This document shows, piece after piece, positions 47,290 to 60,165 of a stretch of DNA of 64,000 nucleotides. The notes under the pieces were generated by a model. The model saw nothing but the letters and a program-made list of their open reading frames with translations, made no database searches and was not told the DNA's origin. The position numbers and the translations under genes were made by a program. The DNA lies in the NCBI RefSeq assembly GCF_000340215.1, contig NW_006921535.1, positions 4,202,596-4,266,595 on the forward strand, written 5' to 3'. Every line of letters starts with the position of its first letter. Position 1 is the stretch's first letter. The DNA comes from Pseudocercospora fijiensis CIRAD86. Its lineage: Eukaryota > Ascomycota > Dothideomycetes > Mycosphaerellales > Mycosphaerellaceae.

Positions 47290-48544
47290 AGAAGCCTAAT
47301 GGCCTATAATGTTACTAGAAAGGCCTAGGATTAATGCTACCCCCGGGGTGCTATAAGCTAACTAATTAGAAGCAAGCAATTGTTAGTAATAAAGGATAAT
47401 AAGACTATACTACTATAGTAAACGCGTACCGAGTAGCAACAAGCGCGCTATAACTATTAACTAATCGCCTACCCTTTTAAGGATTCTACCTCTTTACTAA
47501 TGCGCCCTATAAGGCCCCTCTCCTAGTATTTAGGTCCCCCTCTTATTCCTTCCTTCTATCGAGGCCTTAAGGCCTAGGCGATCTGCGAGGACGGCGCGCG
47601 CGCGCGTAAATAGTAATAATAATAATAACGGCGGCGCGGCCGGCGCGGCTATATTAGTAACGGTGTTACGGAGTGTGTCGCTAGTTAAAGCGTTGCTAGT
47701 TAAAGGAAATTAAAGGCAAGGTAAAGTTAGCGCTAAGACGACTAGCGCCGCTATTATTAATATTACCTACTCGCTGCTATTGCTAACCTTACCTATACTA
47801 CGAGCCTAAAGTACTATACTAACTAAGTTAAAAGATTAAACCTATTAAGGGTTTAATTAAAACCTTAACTAAGTTAAAAGATTGAGCGACTAATAGACTA
47901 ACTAAGGGCAAAAACTATAAAGCTAAGCTAGCTAGGGTCGATCTTGCGGATAATAGGTTACTCTTCGATCTTTCCGACCCTTTAAGCGAGGCGAACCTTA
48001 ACTATTGCACTTATAATAGCCTTTACCTATAGAAACTAGACGAACTGTGTTTTTTAAAAAGATAAGATAAGATTGACAATTAAAGGCTACTAAACCTAAC
48101 TAATTAGGGCTAGTAAAACTAAGATAGTAAATAATAGCCCTCGTAATAATAAGAACAACCCTCGGAGCGGACATTTCTAGGTCTTTTAAGAGTAGACGCA
48201 AAGAACTTAGTATAACATTACTTAGAACGGAGGTAGGGCTATAATACCTCGTACGTCTACCTATTATAGTAGGGAAGACGCGCTCGTATTATAATTAGTC
48301 GATAGTCCTTAATTCTTATAGATATATATTACTTTATATATTATTATATATAGGGATAGCGTAGTTAGAGTTATATATTGTGTTATATTAGAGGTAAGGT
48401 TCGACATAGTTATATAATTAGGTAGTTAAGTGTTCAATTTAGCGCGGCTAAGCGGCTTATTAGACTCGCTAAGTTAGTAGTAATAGAGGTCGAGATTAGA
48501 ACATAGATAGGCTACGAGGGCGCGGCCTTTAGAAGGGAAGCGTA
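47290..48544. repeat. unclassified 1.25-kb segment before the 3' LTR
   Basis: After the integrase-chromodomain stop one expects a short polypurine tract and the LTR. Instead 1.25 kb of DNA with no recognisable protein intervenes. It includes a (CG)n and (TAA)n microsatellite near 47595-47628, a GC-rich GGCGCGGCCGGCGCGG stretch, and a duplicated AACTAAGTTAAAAGATT (near 47820 and 47868). It may be another inserted element or a long 3' untranslated part. Confidence 0.4.
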
Positions 48545-48741
48545 TATTAGGGTTAAAGAGGCTATACGTAATTGGCATATAATTAGGCCGAGTAAAGCCA
48601 GGGTCTTAGTGCCTTAGGCAGGGCTTAGCGCTTAGCGTTAGGCTAACTAGCCTACCTTCCTCCTTCTCCTCCTAGTTCTCTATCGAATACTACCTATACC
48701 TACTACTATCCTATCTACCTGCTAATATAACCCTTCTTACA
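48545..48741 (+). repeat. 3' LTR of Gypsy element 1
   Basis: 197 bp, paired with the LTR at 36656. It keeps the original TACA end and is followed by the atctt target duplication. Only one of the six differences from the 5' LTR is a TA on this side. Confidence 0.88.
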
Positions 48742-48746
48742 ATCTT

Positions 48747-50154
48747 ACAGAATACGGCCCTTATATTATAGTTAGTAAACGTCTTTACTTAAATAGCTAG
48801 AAGGGCTTCTAAAAACTTAGGAATACTAGGTTTTCTAATACTACGATATATAGCCTCTAAGACCGCTTGTCTATAATTTAATCTATATACTTAGAATAGT
48901 ATAACGCTAAGAGGCTATATAAAGTACGAAGTATATAGTTATAGGCCCTATAACTAAATTTAATAGCGCTTCGTAAAGGCCGCAAATTTCTTAAAATAAT
49001 AGAAGCTATAATTGTCGTATAGTAGTATACTCTATTTGTTTAGGTCCTTAGGTCTTATCTTACGCTTAAACTAATAGATATAGTATATTATAGCATTGTC
49101 TATTATATAACTAGACTCGTTATTATTAATAGTAATTAAGAAGTTATCCTTAACTAATAACGATAGTATAGTTAGTAAGTAACTTTATTATTGCCTTAGA
49201 TAATAGACTTAGTCTTAGTAATAGACTTACCTTCTCTTAGTATCTAGCGCGCTTAAACTATTATACTTTTAATAATTAATTAATATTTAATTACCTCGCC
49301 GTATATGTTAATAGTCTCGACTACGGTTATATACGTATACTAGTATTATATTCGGTCTAGGCGCGCCGCTTCGTATCTATTATAACTACGTATTCGTTAC
49401 TACTAATAGAAATCTAAAAACCGGTTTCGTTAAAATTCTATATATTCCGCGGCTTTATACCTAGTTACTCTACTATCGCCTTAAACCGATTAAACTATAC
49501 CTTTATTATCGAAGGATTATAGGCTTCCTTACGCTACCTCTTAATTAGTTTAGACTTTACTTTACTAAAGTTATACCGAGCTAGAAATCGTTTAGCCCAG
49601 TTACTACCGGATAGTAGTATTGCCTTATTAGGCGATATTCTCTTTAGTATATTTATAGTAATAACGCTAATAAGCGCTACTAGTAAGAATAGCCCTATTT
49701 CGGTCCTCTTTTAATAATAATCCGCTAGCGCTAGCTCTTAAGACTTACTTAATTTAGTACTAGTCGGCCTCTTAATCGCTAATAGACTCGCGATTATAAG
49801 TTAGTTATCTTTTTAGTCCTATAGACCTCTCGTATACTAAGACTTACTAATTTAGCCTATAGTTCCTAGTATCCTAAAATAACGCGTTCTACTATTCTTC
49901 CTACTCTCTCTATCTTAGTTAACTACTTAGTACGTACTCTCTTTACCTTTTTGCCTTTTTTACGCCTTATACTAAGTTTTATATATAATCTATATAGTAG
50001 AATAGAAGAAATAGAAGGAATATAAGGAATATACGCTTTAGAATAAAGTAGACGCGCCTACTAAGGATTATATAACAAAATAGCGGTAGTAAGGTCTATA
50101 GGTACTATATACTTAGATAAGTCTATCTATATAATGTTTAGACTTGCGGTTTAA
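48747..50154 (-). mobile_element. pogo/Fot1-like DNA transposon remnant
   Basis: Minus-strand frames, broken by stops, read as a pogo-type DDE transposase: RFLARYNFSKVKSKLIKR, then KPRNI.NFNETGF (the NMDETGF catalytic box, Asp now Asn), and later LLYDNYSFYYFKKF (the DGHxSH box) with a QPL-type segment near 48880. The transposase covers about 48760-49650. The N-terminal helix-turn-helix part should lie to about 49960. I could not define terminal inverted repeats, so the borders given are those of the neighbouring Gypsy elements. Confidence 0.6.
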
Positions 50155-53100
50155 TGTTAGGGCTAAAGAGGCTATACGTAACTAGTATGTAATTAGGCCG
50201 AGTAAAGCTAGGGTCTTAGTGCCTTAGGCAGGGCTTAGCGCTTAGCGTTAGGCTAACTAGCCTACCTTCCTCCTTCTCCTCCTAGTTCTCTATCGAATAC
50301 TACTTGTATCTACTACTACCCTATCTACCTACTAATATAACCCTTCTTATATAGTATTCGATCTACCCTTTAAGGGCAGTAGCTAGATAGTCCTTATTTC
50401 AAGCTTTTAGCGGTATAGCTACGAAAACCGTTAATCTAACTATATTGCGCCCGAGGCGGGATCTATACGTACTATTCTATTAGAATAACCGTACTAATTA
50501 TTAAGCAAGGCCTTCTATACGGCCTACTACACTAAGTCAATTACACTAAGCCGATACCTACTAATTCCGCTATATCCGTACTATAAGGGGCTATAATACA
50601 TTATTAGCCCTACCCCCTATTATAATAGCCGGCTTATTACGAAATAACAATAACAACCGTAGCGCTACTAGCAGTGCTAGCAATAACAATACTAGTAGCA
50701 TATTGCCTGCTAAAGTGCCTCCTACTAAAGAACCTACTAGAGGGCCTTCTAAAGAACCTATAATCGAAGGGGATAACCTATCGTTGCCCGTTAACGACAT
50801 TCTTAGCAATATTGTTAACCGTCGATATAACTAGCTAGCCTTTAGCCCCTAGCTAGTAGCGAGGCTTTAAGAGGCTACCTAAAACAGGCTCGCTGCTCTA
50901 CGTTAAGAACAATAGCTAAAGGACAACCTCCTCGAAATCCGCCGCCTTTAGGAGGCCCTAACAACTAGTACTAAGCCGATAGTAGGGCCTTCCTTACTAT
51001 TAGTCCTAGTCTAGAAGAAGGATGCTAAACTCAAGGACTGTACCGTGTTTAATAGCTCTAGTCGGAAGCAATACAATAACTATATTCGTAACTGTAAGCT
51101 TAACTAGCGTAATGCACCGAGAGCGCTACTAGATGACTATTCCTTAGTTGTCTATGCTATATAGTACATTAACGGTAACCCTAAGCGTATATAGGATAAC
51201 TATTTTGATTCCCTTTACGACTAGACCGCTATTTAATAGCAGGACTATAAGACTATTATACTAAATACCCTTAGTAACCCTATATTACGCTAGTAGCACG
51301 CCTAAGACTAATACCTACGTGCTAAACAAAAGGCCGACTAAACCTCTCGATCCTTCGAGGCCTATCTAAAGACCCTTAAGAACGATTTGCTACCTAAAAC
51401 CGACTCTATCTAGATATCTAAGATACGACCTAAACTGAGATAGGAACTAGTCCTTAAATTAGACCGCCGCCGTGTGTTTAAATAGGCTAATCTTATACAC
51501 CTTCAATTTATAGTAGAAGTCGAAACCGTAGAGCGTACAGTCTAGCTTTAGTAACGGTTAGAATCTAAGATACGACTAGCCGCTAACAACCGTAGCCGTA
51601 GTAGAAACTAAGGCTCCTACTAGAACAATAATACTAACAATAGGAACGGTAACAACGACCGTAGAAGAGGCCGTAGCCGACGGCTATATAGAGGAGGCCG
51701 TAATAGGGGCCGTAGGAGGGGCTCGTATCCCTATAATGCTAACCGCTCGACTAACAATAGCAGTAATAGCTATAGTAACCCTCTAACCGGATTGAAGTGC
51801 TTTAACTATAATAGTACTAGCTACCTACTAGGCTAATATAACAAACCTAAGGACTAGGCCCGAATCGACCGTACTACCGCCGAGTACCGAAAGCACCTTT
51901 TAGCCGCTAATGCTACCCCTATTAGCCCTTCTAACTATTCGAAAAAAGAATAAGCGCCGCACTAACCGTTAGCCTTGTGCGGCGTAAAACTATCGATATT
52001 GTGCTAGCTATTATACGCACCTGTCTTATATAGGACACGTATAGAACTAACTATAAAACTAAGGTTATACTAGACCTAGGAAATTCAGTTAGTACCCTTA
52101 TTAGCTATCGCCTAGCTAAGCAATTAGACCTTCGATAATTGCCTAGGACTAACCTGCTAACCCTTACTTAGTTTAATAACGCTCGGCACTTAACCTATAG
52201 AGCCTACTATGTTTATATAGTCCTAAGAGACGACCTCGGCAATAAGCGCCTACTAGACTTTACTACCTACGTAGTAGATATAGACAACCTATATAGGGGA
52301 GCTACTATTATTATTAGCAACCCTGTTCTTAAGCACTACGCTATCGCTATAGACTTAGGCAGTTAATAATAGCGATTTAGAATCGCTAGGAAAGAGGACA
52401 TTAAATATATTAATGCTAGCGAGTGCCCTAACGATATTAGGGTCCTATTTATTAGCAAACTAACCCTAACTAATCCGACGGCCGACCTACTCGGTAGTAA
52501 TAACGATGAATCTATGCCCCCTAATAGTATAGACCCTAATCAACTTGCTCGTATACTAGAGCCTATTCGAGAGACCTATATTAATATATTCAAACACTAC
52601 CTAGTATCGACATTGCCTATATTTAAAGAGACGGACTATAAGATCGATATTATATAGGGCAAGGAGGTTCCTTTTGGGCCCCTCTATAACCTTAGTAAAC
52701 GCGAGCTTGCTATGCTACGTAAGTACTTAGATAAGAACCTAGCTAATAGTCGAATTTAGTACAGTAACAGCCCTACTAGTGTACCTATCCTATTCGTGCT
52801 AAAGAAGGATAGTAGCCTACGGTTATATATTAATTATAGAGGGCTTAATGCTGTTACTATCAAGGACCGCTGCCTACTTCCGCTTATTAATAAAACCCTC
52901 GACCGCCTTTCTAGCGCCTATTTCTATACTATATTAGACATTAAGGATACGTACTATCGTATCTGCATTCGCAAGGGCGATAAATAGAAAACAGCCTTCC
53001 GTACCTACTATAGCTATTTCGAATACTTAGTTATGCTATTTAGGCTAGCTAATGCCCCTACTATATTCTAGTCCTATATTAATCGGGCCCTATTAGGCCT

Positions 53101-55221
53101 ACTAGATTACCTCTATATAGTTTACCTAGATAACATCCTAGTTTATATACACTTACCTAATATTGCGGAGCACTAGGCTACAGTCCGTAAGGTGCTCGAT
53201 CGCCTAAGAATATATAGCCTATATTATAAGCCTTCTAAATGCACCTTCGCTACTAAAGAGGTAGCCTTCCTTAGCTTCCTCGTATTAACCGAGGGTATTA
53301 AGGCTAATCCTAATCGGATTACGACTATTACTAAGTAGCTAACGCCTACTAGTATTAAGGAGCTTCAATTATTCCTAGGTTTTGCTAACTTTTACTATCG
53401 GTTTATTAAGGGCTATTCGAGGCATGTAATGCTACTAACTAAGCTTACTAAAACTAAGGCTAACCTAACTAGAGAGTTTAAATAGACTAACAGAGCACAA
53501 GCCGCTTTTAACGGCTTAAAGCAACGCTTTACTAAAGTCCCCTTGTTATACTATTTCGTACTAAGTAAACTAATCCGTATTAAGACTAACGCTTTACAGT
53601 TCGCTATATTAGCTATTATATCCTAACAATCGGATAAGGACTATTATTAGCACCCGATTGCCTTCTTCTCGAGGAAGATAATTAATACTAAGCGTCGCTA
53701 CGAGACCTACGAGCAAGAGCTCCTAGCTATTATTAAGGCCTTTAAGTACTAGAGGCACTACCTCGATAGGGCTTAATATACGATATAGGTCTATATAGAC
53801 TATAACAACCTCCGTAGCATTACTAAGGTTACTAGGGTTATAGGTCGATAGGCTAGATAGGCCGTCTACCTCGCTAGGTTTGATTTTAATGTATTATATC
53901 GGCTAGGCGTAAGTAACCCTGCTAATAGCCTATCGAGGCGACCTAATTACGATAGCGAAACCTAATCTATTAATTCGTTGTTTCTAACCCTATAGTACAA
54001 GATTGCTATAGACCTCGTAGTAAGGCAAGCGTAGGATAAGCGGCTTACTAGACTCCGCGACGGCTTAAAGCATATTAATGCTCTTACTATATTAACAGTA
54101 CGTATTAAGGATACAGACAGGAGAAGTTATAATAACTCCCTAGTCGATATCGCTATATATAGTAACAGCGATTAAAGCACTAATGTAGTTAATCCGGCTG
54201 CTAGTGCTACTAGATACATATAGTGCGTACTACGCAAGATAGCGAGGGTACTATTAAGCGAACTTACAGAAGGGGATAGACGAGCGTTTACAGATAAGCT
54301 GTTACGTGCTTAGCAAAGGGACGCTTTTGCTACTGCTCGTATAGATTAGCTTAGAAGTAGCCGTAAGACTAGATCTAGCAAGAATTAGTCGATTAATGCT
54401 AATAGCTATTTACGCTATAAGGGCAGGCTCTATATCCCTACCGAGCATTCGATCCGATAAGAGCTTCTTAAGCGACACTATAATAGTAAGCTTACCGGTT
54501 ACTATAGTATAGAGAGGTCGTACGAGCTACTATCGCATATATACTACTAGCTAAATAGTAAGCGGGACATAAAGGACTACGTAAACACGTATGCCGTATA
54601 TTAACGTATTAAGGCACTAGAGCATTAGCCTTTTAGCGAGTTGTCCTTATTGCTAATCCCTTACAAGCTATTTGTAGAGCTTATAATAGACTTTATTATA
54701 AGTCTTCCCCCTACTAAGCGAAGAGGAAGCAAAGACATCTTTAACGCTATCCTAGTCGTCGTAGACCGGTTTACTAAGGGCGCTCGCTATATCCCCGCTT
54801 AGAAGGATTAGACCGCTATTAATATAGCCGAAGCCCTATAGAACAATATCTTCTATAGCTATTAGGGAACCCCTAAGGGGATAGTCTCTAACTAGGGCTC
54901 GATATTTACATCTTATTATTAGAGTAAGATATGCCTATAACTAAGACTTAAGCATCGCCTGTCTATAGCATTCTATCTACAAACAGATAGCTAAACCGAG
55001 AGGTAAAATGCTACCCTATAGTAGTACCTGCGTAGCTATATTAATAAGAACCCTAACGACTAGGTTAACCTCCTATAACTAGCTAAATTCGTATACAATA
55101 ACAGTGTCTACTTATTAACTAAGGTGTCGCCGTATATAGCTATAATAGGCTAAAACGCTGCCTTACTATAAGATCTATTTACCTCGCTCGAGGCCGAGCG
55201 TAAGGAAAGGGAAGCGCGTTA
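50155..55221 (+). mobile_element. Ty3/Gypsy chromovirus, copy 2, 3'-truncated
   Basis: The 5' LTR (50155-50351) keeps the intact TGTTAGGG start and is followed by the same leader, gag (with zinc knuckle near 51795-51840), protease, reverse transcriptase (about 52780-53340, including a 63-codon stop-free island at 52796-52987), RNase H and integrase as in element 1. Homology ends abruptly after GGGAAGCGCGTTAAG at 55221. The chromodomain and 3' LTR are missing. The break coincides with the start of a Copia element, so the rest is either deleted or displaced past the right edge. Confidence 0.8.
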
Positions 55222-58200
55222 AGCCCCTAAATACTTAATATATCTAGCCTGCTAGCCGTGCTAGCCGTAGCCTTAGGCTACGATTACGTGCCCGAGCGTT
55301 CTTAGTATCGCTACCTCTTCTTCGTAGAACCCGTAGAACCTCTAATCTACTAGTGTTCTTACATTAAGTAGTTATAAGCCACTCTACGCTTCTAGTACCT
55401 CCGACCTATCGTTAAATCAATTAATAGACACTCCGGTAATATATAGCTTCGTTCTTTAACCTATCGTCGTCGATCGCTTAGAAATTACCGTTTGCGCGTA
55501 TCGCGTTAAACCTCCTACTAATACGCGTCCGCGCGTAGATAGAAGAAGAAGAAGGACTACTAGGTTAATATCTAAAGGAAGAGAAGGAACAAAAGCCTAT
55601 TATAGCAACAATAACGTACTCTTATTCCGGCTCTATGCTTTAACTAGGCATTAAGCTTAAAAGCAAAGTTAACTATACTACCTAGGCAGACGGCGCTAAA
55701 AGCGCTCTACGAGGTATTAGTCTCTTTAAATATACTAACGGTACGCGTAAGAAACCCGTTCGCTAGTTAAATAAGAAGTAGACCGATTTTGAATAACGAG
55801 AAGATAAATTTGATATCAAATCGTCTTAAGTACGTACCTTTCTCTTTACTAACTGCTAGGCGTATATCTAAGCAACCCTTATTAGCCTCTATATAGCGAA
55901 AGAGGTATAGGACCGTCTTAAAGCCGATTACAAGCTAGGAGGTCTTGCTAAGGAATATGCTCGGTATATTAAGTAGATTATATTGCGCTATATAGGCGAC
56001 AACTTAGAAGGCTTCTATAACGACTATCGCGCTAAGTTACAACTTCTAAAGAAGGGTAATCTAGCCATCTCCGACCGCTAAAGCGTGTACTAATTTGTTA
56101 TATGCCTTAGCGCTTAGCCTAAGCTTATATAGTTTACTACCTTAAAGCGAGAGATTCTTCGTAACGAAACTAGGGCATCTATAGTCACCCTTAATAGGCT
56201 AATTATAGATATTATAGACGAGAACATAGCTAGAGACAATAAAGCTACCTATGCTGCCAACTTCGCTAATATTAACTCTAATCGCCCTAACGCTAACCGC
56301 TCTAACTCTAACTAGCTAAAGAAGGATAACAGGTCGAAGGGCAACAAGAAGTGCAAGTATTACCTAAAAGCGACTAATTATACGACTAAAGAGTGTCGTA
56401 AGAATCCGAAAAATCAAGATAATTAAGATAAGTCAAATAACTTACTAAAGCAGCAATAGTAACAGTCCGGCGGGCAGCGAGGCAACTTACACCTTAGCCT
56501 TAACCATTCGACTAATAATGCTAATAATAGCAATAATATAGATAGCGATAATAAGCGAGCGCAATTTGCGTATACTTAATACCTAATACTATTACTATTT
56601 AGACACCGTAGCTTTATAGCACGTATTACGGATAATGACACCTAAGCTGATTCTAATCTACTACTACTGCCAGATATTGACCTTATAAAGGACATTATAC
56701 TCGTAGAAGACACTAGAGCTAACCTATATCGTGCTTAAGATCGTAAGGATATAATTATTAACTTAGGTACAACTACGTATATAATAAACGACGCTAAGCG
56801 CATTATTAAGAGTATTCTATACTTAACGGGAGTGCAGACTAGCAAGGATCGTCTTATATCCGAGTCGTACGCACTAATTAGTATAAAGGTCGTTAATAAT
56901 TTCAGTATCGAAGAGATTACACTCTTAGGAGCACTATATGTGCTAGGTCTTGCTACGAACCTTATTTCTATATATATGCTTAAGGCTAAGGGTTGCTATT
57001 ATCGCAACGACCTCGACCTACTATATAAGTATCGCGGCAAGAGGTAGGTACTAGTTACATATATCGATATAGTGTCTAGATTACCGACACTCTGTATCGC
57101 TAACAGTCTACGATCTAGCACTATATCTCGGGCACAGCTTCTCGCCCGTCTTATAGTTAACATTATCCGCAAGCTAGCTAACAATTAGTAACGACAGCAG
57201 CGAGAGCCTATTATCGCACTTAATGCTGTAATAGAAGAGATAGCTCTTACTAACTCGAAGCTTCTACGTAGTCTTAAAGCGACTAAAGGCGTATAGCATC
57301 GTCGTTTTAGTTACCTCTACCTAGGCATAGTCGACTATCTTATCCGCATAGGCTAAATTAAGCTAATCGGAAGCAAGAAGGAGTTTCTCGAATGCCTAGC
57401 ATATCGGAAGGCCCTTACTAAGAAGGTCTATAGCAGACTTGTTACTAAGCGACTATTGCATATCTACGTAAAAGTCTATGCTAATATAGTATTAGTTACT
57501 AACCGAGGTATTAAGGGTAAACACTATTATACACTATTTATATACGCAACGTTACTCTACCGTTACATATATGCTAACGTATACAAGAATGCGGCTGCTT
57601 AGTATATAAGCATCTATAGGCAGTACGTCTATACTTAAATACAGATCCGTATACCGATTTATGTAATCGATAGAGGTAGTAAGTATAGCGGAAACAAACT
57701 ATACTCGCTCTACGAGAAGGAGGGTATCCGGCTTTATATAACAGCTCCGCACTTATCTAAACAGAACGGCCGCGCAGAAGTTAGTAATTACATCCTAAAT
57801 ACTAAGATTAGGAAGGTTATAATCTACGCTAACCTACTACGTATACTATAGCTAGAGATAGGACAGACTTGTATTATACTACTTAACATTACACCTAGCT
57901 AAACACTTAGTCGCTTACCTTACGAGATTGTCGCCCGTAATCTAGGGATATAGGAACTACTCCCTTAATACGACTAGCTTCGAGCTCTCGGATATAGGTG
58001 CGTTATATATAAGGAAGATGTCCCTCGTAGCGCTAAATACGATAATCGCGGTAATCTTAGTTAGCTCGTTAGCTACAAGGGGACAACAACCTACCGTATA
58101 TAGGTTAAGGATAAGTACAAGGTAATCCGCTCTAAGAACGTTTAGTTTCTCGAGGATAACGGCCCTATTTCGATACTAATAGATGCCGAGCCGGACGAAG

Positions 58201-60165
58201 AACTAATGCTTAACTTCGACGAGATATTTCTACATACGCTAAACCTTACTACTTCTAGGGGTGCCGCGGCATTATTATTACTAATAAGTGCACTAGCTGC
58301 AATAGAGGTACTAAGAGTAATAACTCCGCCTCTACCGCTAGCGCTAGAGTCGATTGTACCTATATAATAACCTTAGCGACGCGGCATTGCGCAACGTCGA
58401 CAATTATCTAATATAGCGAAGACTTCGCGGTTAAGTAAAGGCAAGGCTCCTACCTTTACGCTAACTACGCAACTCCCGACTAGTGCTAAGGTTGTAGCTC
58501 TAGAGCCTTACGTCGAGAACGATAAAGAAGAACTATTACCTAACCTCTTATAAGAAGTCCTTAACGCAGCTAAATACGGTAAGCTTGCTAATTAATTACT
58601 AGAAGTTTAACTACCGCCTCTCTCCCCTATTATCGAAGAAGATAAGGAATAGGAGATATATATACTACCTAGATAGCTATAGTAAGAGACTTCCGATTTA
58701 CCTTTATAGCTTAGAGAGTTACGGAGACGATTAACTCTATAGCCTTAGTAATAGAACTTAGAATTAGGTATATTAACGCTAGTACTATTAACTCTAACTC
58801 TGCCTAGCAATCCTCGACCGGACATACGGCAGCAGTATAATAGACCGCTAATACTACTATTACGCTTTAATCGCTTATTGCCGTTACCTTTCTATCTAGC
58901 CGATCGACACTCGCCCCTAACGTTCTAACGCTTATTAGCACTATCTCCGCTAGTACCGCTAAGACAACCGCCTTAATAGTAAGATCCAAATTAATAGCAG
59001 GCAAAGCGACGTATAAAGCAAGAGTTATATAGCATAGAACTAACGAGAACACAACCTAGTCGACAGGCTCGTAACAAGCCTCGCGATTAATAGGCAGGAT
59101 ATTATAAGATATACGAGATTAATCTTAACCGGCGCTAGCGACGCGCGCTTTATTACTCGTTGTTAAAGCAACAACGTAAAGAGTTAAAAGACATGCTATA
59201 TACTACAATTAGTGCCTTTATAGCCTCCGTTTAAGACTCTAAAGCATAAGATATCCGTATACCTAAGAGCGCTAAAGAGGCAAAGAATATGCCTAAGTAG
59301 CCTTAATAGTAGGCAGCAATATAGACTAAGAAGCAAGCGCTTAACGATAATAAGATATAGCTTTTAGTAAATAAGGCTAATCTTCTACCGGATATTAACA
59401 TTATTAAAGGCCGCTAGGTATTTACTATTAAGCTCGATGCTAATAGTAAAATCTCTAGGTTTAAGGCACGATAGGTTGTCCGTAGCTTCTTATAGATCGA
59501 AGGTATCGATTACGACGAGACATACTTACTAGTTATAAAGTCGTCTATACTGCGATTAATCTTCGTAATAATTGCTTACTACGACCTTAAATGCCGACAG
59601 TATAACATTGTTACAGCATTCCTTAACGCCCTTATTAATAGACGGAAGATCTATATCGAGATGCCTTATATATTCGGAGATAGCAGTTAGGTCTGCCTCC
59701 TACTACGGGCACTATACGGACTTAAACAATCGCTACTATTATAGTACGAGGAACTAAAGAAGTTCTTATTGCACCTCAAATTTACCCCTATACCTAGCGA
59801 TATCTGTGTCTTTAAGTATGTCTAATCTAGATCTATAATCTATATCTATATCGACGACATGCTTATTATTGCTTACTTACTTAAAGCTATCGAAGCTATC
59901 GCAACGCTATTTAAAGACAAATAGTCCCTACGAGAGCTAGGAGACCTTTACTACTTCCTTAGAATGCGTATTATTCGAGACCGCAATAAGAAGACTATTT
60001 ATATCGTTTAGGACAGATATCTCTCTAAGCTAGCTTACAAGTATTCGCTTATTAGCTATAAGGTACCCGCTTCGCTAATAGACTCTCGCAACAAACTTCG
60101 CAAAGTACTAGACGGCTACGTCGCTAAGAAGAACTTAAAGGAGAGATACTAAGTCCTAGTCGGAG
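55222..60165 (+). mobile_element. Ty1/Copia retrotransposon, 3'-truncated
   Basis: A GTTCTTACA end followed by a primer-site-like TAGTTATAAGCC (about 55350-55380) suggests the end of a short 5' LTR. Gag follows (KLKSKVNYTT.ADGAKSALRG near 55650) with a decayed zinc knuckle (56353-56397). A protease/pre-integrase part includes the stop-free stretch 56832-57047. Integrase is about 57300-58230 (VIDRGSKYSGNKL, QNGRAEVSNY). Reverse transcriptase is about 59400-60010, with TAFLNALINRRKIYIEMP, LYGLKQS and the catalytic YIDDMLI near 59850. Order integrase before reverse transcriptase proves Copia. The RNase H frame stops at about 60165, where a DNA transposon end begins. Confidence 0.8.

Larger units (their letters stand above)
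36656..48741 (+). mobile_element. Ty3/Gypsy chromovirus, complete element 1 with nested LINE
   Basis: It is bounded by direct 197-bp LTRs (36656-36852 and 48545-48741) and a perfect 5-bp target duplication atctt (36651-36655 and 48742-48746). Gag runs about 37100-37611 and resumes at 42546 after a LINE insertion. The Gag zinc knuckle is at 43261-43302 (His now Tyr, one stop), and a protease-like ILDLGNLVSALIS (DxG box, Ser/Thr lost) is near 43530. Reverse transcriptase spans about 44210-44760 (PKKDSSLRLYIDYRRLNAVT, then VYLDNILVY with the second Asp changed to Asn). RNase H is about 45040-45300 and integrase about 46130-46700 (LIIDFIIGLPPTKR). A chromodomain lies at about 47130-47285. All coding parts are full of TAG stops, so the element is dead. 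Confidence 0.88.
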
